A stretch of DNA of 64,000 bases, taken from the NCBI RefSeq assembly GCF_003332275.1, contig NZ_QOVA01000021.1, forward strand, positions 1-64,000, given 5' to 3'. The DNA comes from Edaphovirga cremea (lineage in GTDB: Bacteria; Pseudomonadota; Gammaproteobacteria; Enterobacterales; Enterobacteriaceae). The number at the start of each line of letters is the position of its first letter. The first letter of the stretch is position 1. The notes under the pieces were generated by a model. It worked only from the letters and a program-made list of their open reading frames with translations. It was not told where the DNA came from and searched no databases. Below, piece after piece: positions 61,555-64,000 of the stretch. Position numbers and translations under genes: made by a program.

Positions 61555-63115
61555 TGGCAGGCAGCTGATAGCTCCAGGTTTCACTCAACGTTTTATCGCC
61601 ATTAATCAGTGCAGCCCGCATCTCTATAGGCTTCTTGGCATCTTTGACCTTGATACGCAGGGTGAGACGCCAGCCTTTGGTTACCGGATTATAGCGAACA
61701 CTATTTTCAACCAGTTCACCGTTGTCCCCAATACTGACCTGCGAGGCCAGCGGTGTATCACCTTTCAGGGATTTCAGAACCGGGCCGACAAAATCGACCA
61801 GGAAGGCGACGCTGCCATCGGGTTCGCGAATCAGGTTGGATTGTTTCACATCACCCGTCGAGCGCATGGTCTGCTTCACATACGCCATATCCTGTGAATG
61901 CAGTTTTTCTTCATCACGCGTGAAGTGCAGGCGATAATTCAGATCCAGGGATTTGCCAGCGTCAGGCAGTTGTTCCGGTGTCCAGAACGCCACAATGTTG
62001 TCGTTGGTTTCATCGGCAGTAGGAATTTCCACCAGCTCAACTTTACCTTTGCCCCAATCGCCTTTGGTCTCGACCCAACCACTTGGACGCAAATCGTAGC
62101 GGTCGTCGAGATCTTCAAAGCGACTGAATTCACGGCCACGCTGCAACAGGCCAAAGCCTTTCGGATTCTCGATAGTATACGTGCTGACTGCCAAGTGCTT
62201 CGGATTATTCAGCGGACGCCAGATCCATTCGCCATTCCCGGCATGAATCGACAGGCCATTGGAGTCATGCAAGGCAGGACGATAATTCAGCGTTGGCGAC
62301 GGTTGGTTTGGCCCGAACAAGAACATACTGGTTAGCGGGGCAATACCCAGTTTACCCACTTTGTCGCGCATAAAGACTTTCGCCTGGACGTCAACGGTGG
62401 TGTCGCGACCTGGATAGAGATCGAAACGATAGGCACCGGTTGCGCGTGGGGAATCCAGCAAGGCATAAATCACCAGATGTTTTTCATCCGGATTAGGACG
62501 CTCGATCCAGAACTCGCGAAAACGTGGGAACTCTTCGCCCGAGGCGAGTGCCGTGTCAATGGCCAGCCCGCGCGCAGACAGACCGTAGACCTGCCCTTTC
62601 CCAACCACGCGGAAATAGCTGGCACCGAGCACGCTCATTATTTCGTCGCTTTTATCGGCTTTATTGATCGGGTAAAGAATACGGAAACCGGCGAAGCCGA
62701 GGTTTTTCACGGCGTCAGGATCGTGTTTCACGGAGCCGAAGTTGAAGTAATCCGGGTTGTATTTGATCTGCTGAACGCTGGTGGCCGTCACTTCGTTGAT
62801 TTTGACCGGCGTATCGAAATACATCCCCTGATGGTAGAACTCCAGCTTGAATGGGGTATTCAGCTTATTCCAGTAGGCTTTGTCATGATTGAACTGGATC
62901 TGTTGATAGTCCGCGAATTTCATGTCGCGAAACTGCGAAGGAAGATTGCTCTTTGGAGCTTCAAATCCTTTGCCCGCCAGCGTTTTCGCTTGCTGGGCCA
63001 CATCGTCGATAGAAAATGCCCATGCCGGAGAAGTGATCAATGCCATCACTACTGCAGCAGCAAGCACGCGGATTTTTGCAACGCGTGCCTCGTTGGATAA
63101 TTTATTTACTCGCAC
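61547..63115 (-). CDS. opgG: Glucans biosynthesis protein G
   Basis: Periplasmic protein required for synthesis and branching of osmoregulated periplasmic glucans. It has a signal peptide ([17 protein letters not shown], cleaved before FSIDD) and a mature part collinear with E. coli OpgG (511 aa), ending [14 protein letters not shown]. The start is proposed as GTG at 63115 (522 residues), preceded by a GGGGGG sequence; an ATG 13 codons upstream has no such site. First gene of opgGH, divergent from opgC. Confidence 0.94.
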   Translation of the reverse strand: MRVNKLSNEARVAKIRVLAAAVVMALITSPAWAFSIDDVAQQAKTLAGKGFEAPKSNLPSQFRDMKFADYQQIQFNHDKAYWNKLNTPFKLEFYHQGMYFDTPVKINEVTATSVQQIKYNPDYFNFGSVKHDPDAVKNLGFAGFRILYPINKADKSDEIMSVLGASYFRVVGKGQVYGLSARGLAIDTALASGEEFPRFREFWIERPNPDEKHLVIYALLDSPRATGAYRFDLYPGRDTTVDVQAKVFMRDKVGKLGIAPLTSMFLFGPNQPSPTLNYRPALHDSNGLSIHAGNGEWIWRPLNNPKHLAVSTYTIENPKGFGLLQRGREFSRFEDLDDRYDLRPSGWVETKGDWGKGKVELVEIPTADETNDNIVAFWTPEQLPDAGKSLDLNYRLHFTRDEEKLHSQDMAYVKQTMRSTGDVKQSNLIREPDGSVAFLVDFVGPVLKSLKGDTPLASQVSIGDNGELVENSVRYNPVTKGWRLTLRIKVKDAKKPIEMRAALINGDKTLSETWSYQLPANE

Positions 63116-63380
63116 ATCCCCCCCTTTCGAGTGCTCAAATCTTTCAATGTCCATATTAAAGGATTATTCAGCTTTCCGACAACATCATAAATGGTTGGTT
63201 CATCTCTATAGCTGACTGTTTGCGGACAGTTTGAGCGCATAGCTACCATTAAGGGTACCAAGCGCCAGATAAAGAGGCTATGGAAAATTGCCAAATGGTA
63301 TAGTAGGGTTTTGTATGTGATTTACTTCTGCTGACTTAATAAGCATTAAAATCACCATGAGTTTAAAAACATGGATACAT

Positions 63381-64000
63381 ATGAAAAAAAATACTAGTGA
63401 AAGAGAATATTTTCTCGACTCGATCCGGGCGTATTTGATGCTGCTCGGTATTCCTTTTCATCTTTCTCTGATTTACTCGAGTCATCAATGGGCGGTCAAC
63501 AGCTATACACCCTCCGACACGCTGACGGTGCTTAATGACGTGATCCACGCATTTCGCATGCAAGTATTCTTTGTTATCTCTGGCTATTTTTCGTACATGC
63601 TCTATGAGCGCTATGAATCACACCGCTGGCTGAAGGTCCGTCTTGAGCGCGTTGCAATACCACTGCTTACTGCGTTCCCCCTGATTACTATTCCGCAATT
63701 TTTCCTGCTGAAGAATTTCACTGACCGATTGCAAGATTGGGATAATTTCAATCTTTATGAAAAAATAAATGTTGGAATCTGGGAGTTGGTTTCACATTTA
63801 TGGTTCCTGTTAACGCTGTGTATTCTTACTTGCGTCAGTTTTTTTATCTTTAAAAAAATAAAACAAATTAAGAAGAATCGCATTCCATTTCCAATTAGTC
63901 GGATGACCACGTTAGGAAAAGTCTCATTCTATATTTTTATTTTCAGTCTTTTTTATGCTCTGTTGCAGCGGACGATATTGATCATTGACCCGGATTTATT
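63381..64000 (+). CDS. opgC: Glucans biosynthesis protein C (partial)
   Basis: Membrane acyltransferase-3 family protein that adds succinyl groups to periplasmic glucans. Only the first 206 codons are in the window; the gene runs off the right edge. The sequence reads EREYFLDSIRAYLMLLGIPF, then FRMQVFFVISGYFSYML and ELVSHLWFLLTL, matching E. coli OpgC (385 aa). The ATG at 63381 gives the same spacing to REYFLD as E. coli; another in-frame ATG at 63357 would add 8 residues. Neither has a strong ribosome-binding site. Confidence 0.93.
   Translation, partial: MKKNTSEREYFLDSIRAYLMLLGIPFHLSLIYSSHQWAVNSYTPSDTLTVLNDVIHAFRMQVFFVISGYFSYMLYERYESHRWLKVRLERVAIPLLTAFPLITIPQFFLLKNFTDRLQDWDNFNLYEKINVGIWELVSHLWFLLTLCILTCVSFFIFKKIKQIKKNRIPFPISRMTTLGKVSFYIFIFSLFYALLQRTILIIDPDL

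Noticed and set aside
63371..63373. ATG at 63371 as the opgC start
   Set aside because: It is in a different frame from the OpgC coding sequence.

Overview
The window is a stretch of Enterobacterales chromosome. Gene content and order from pepT to opgC match the region around 23-25 min of the E. coli map (pepT-potABCD-cobB-nagK-lolCDE-mfd-ycfJ-ndh-ycfP-nagZ-thiK-lpoB-ycfL-hinT-ptsG-tatD-holB-tmk-mltG-pabC-fab cluster-plsX-rpmF-yceD-maf-rluC-rne-pyrC-dinI-bssS-solA-yceO-trhO-lpxL-mdtG-mysB-yceK-opgHGC). Identity to E. coli proteins is high but far from complete, and several loci differ. A soft-rot or plant- or insect-associated Enterobacterales genus (Pectobacteriaceae-like) is plausible, but I cannot fix the genus from the sequence alone. 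No rRNA, tRNA, CRISPR array, prophage or insertion sequence was seen.

Layout. 1-6.2 kb: peptidase T and the spermidine/putrescine ABC operon potABCD, with a decayed GYF_2-RDD gene between them. 6.3-15 kb: sirtuin cobB, GlcNAc kinase nagK, the LolCDE lipoprotein-release transporter and mfd. 15-21.6 kb: ycfJ, NADH dehydrogenase II, and the minus-strand group hinT-ycfL-lpoB-thiK-nagZ-ycfP (peptidoglycan synthesis and recycling, thiamine salvage). 21.7-23.8 kb: an accessory insert with a Fic-domain protein and a HigBA-type toxin-antitoxin pair, lying between hinT and ptsG. 24-38 kb: ptsG (with a conserved SgrS pairing site), the tatD-holB-tmk-mltG-pabC group, the fatty-acid synthesis cluster (fabF, acpP, fabG, fabD, fabH, plsX, rpmF, yceD), maf and rluC. 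38-46 kb: rne with its long leader, a small monooxygenase-like gene, pyrC, SOS-controlled dinI, bssS and solA. 46.4-53 kb: an accessory region with an AT-rich LuxR-type regulator, the tiny membrane protein yceO, tqsA and an RND efflux pair whose pump gene is split by an in-frame amber codon. 53-64 kb: trhO, lpxL, a DoxX-family gene, mdtG, mysB, yceK and the osmoregulated periplasmic glucan genes opgHG with divergent opgC, which runs off the end.

Most of the window is envelope and lipid metabolism arranged as in relatives. The main deviations are: the amber-interrupted RND pump, the GYF_2-RDD gene remnant upstream of potA, the Fic plus HigBA cassette, the LuxR-type protein whose receiver-like half lacks the phosphoacceptor aspartate, an RNase E with an expanded repeat-rich C-terminal half, and several unassigned palindromes and short tandem repeats. 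I found no convincing entirely new multi-gene system.
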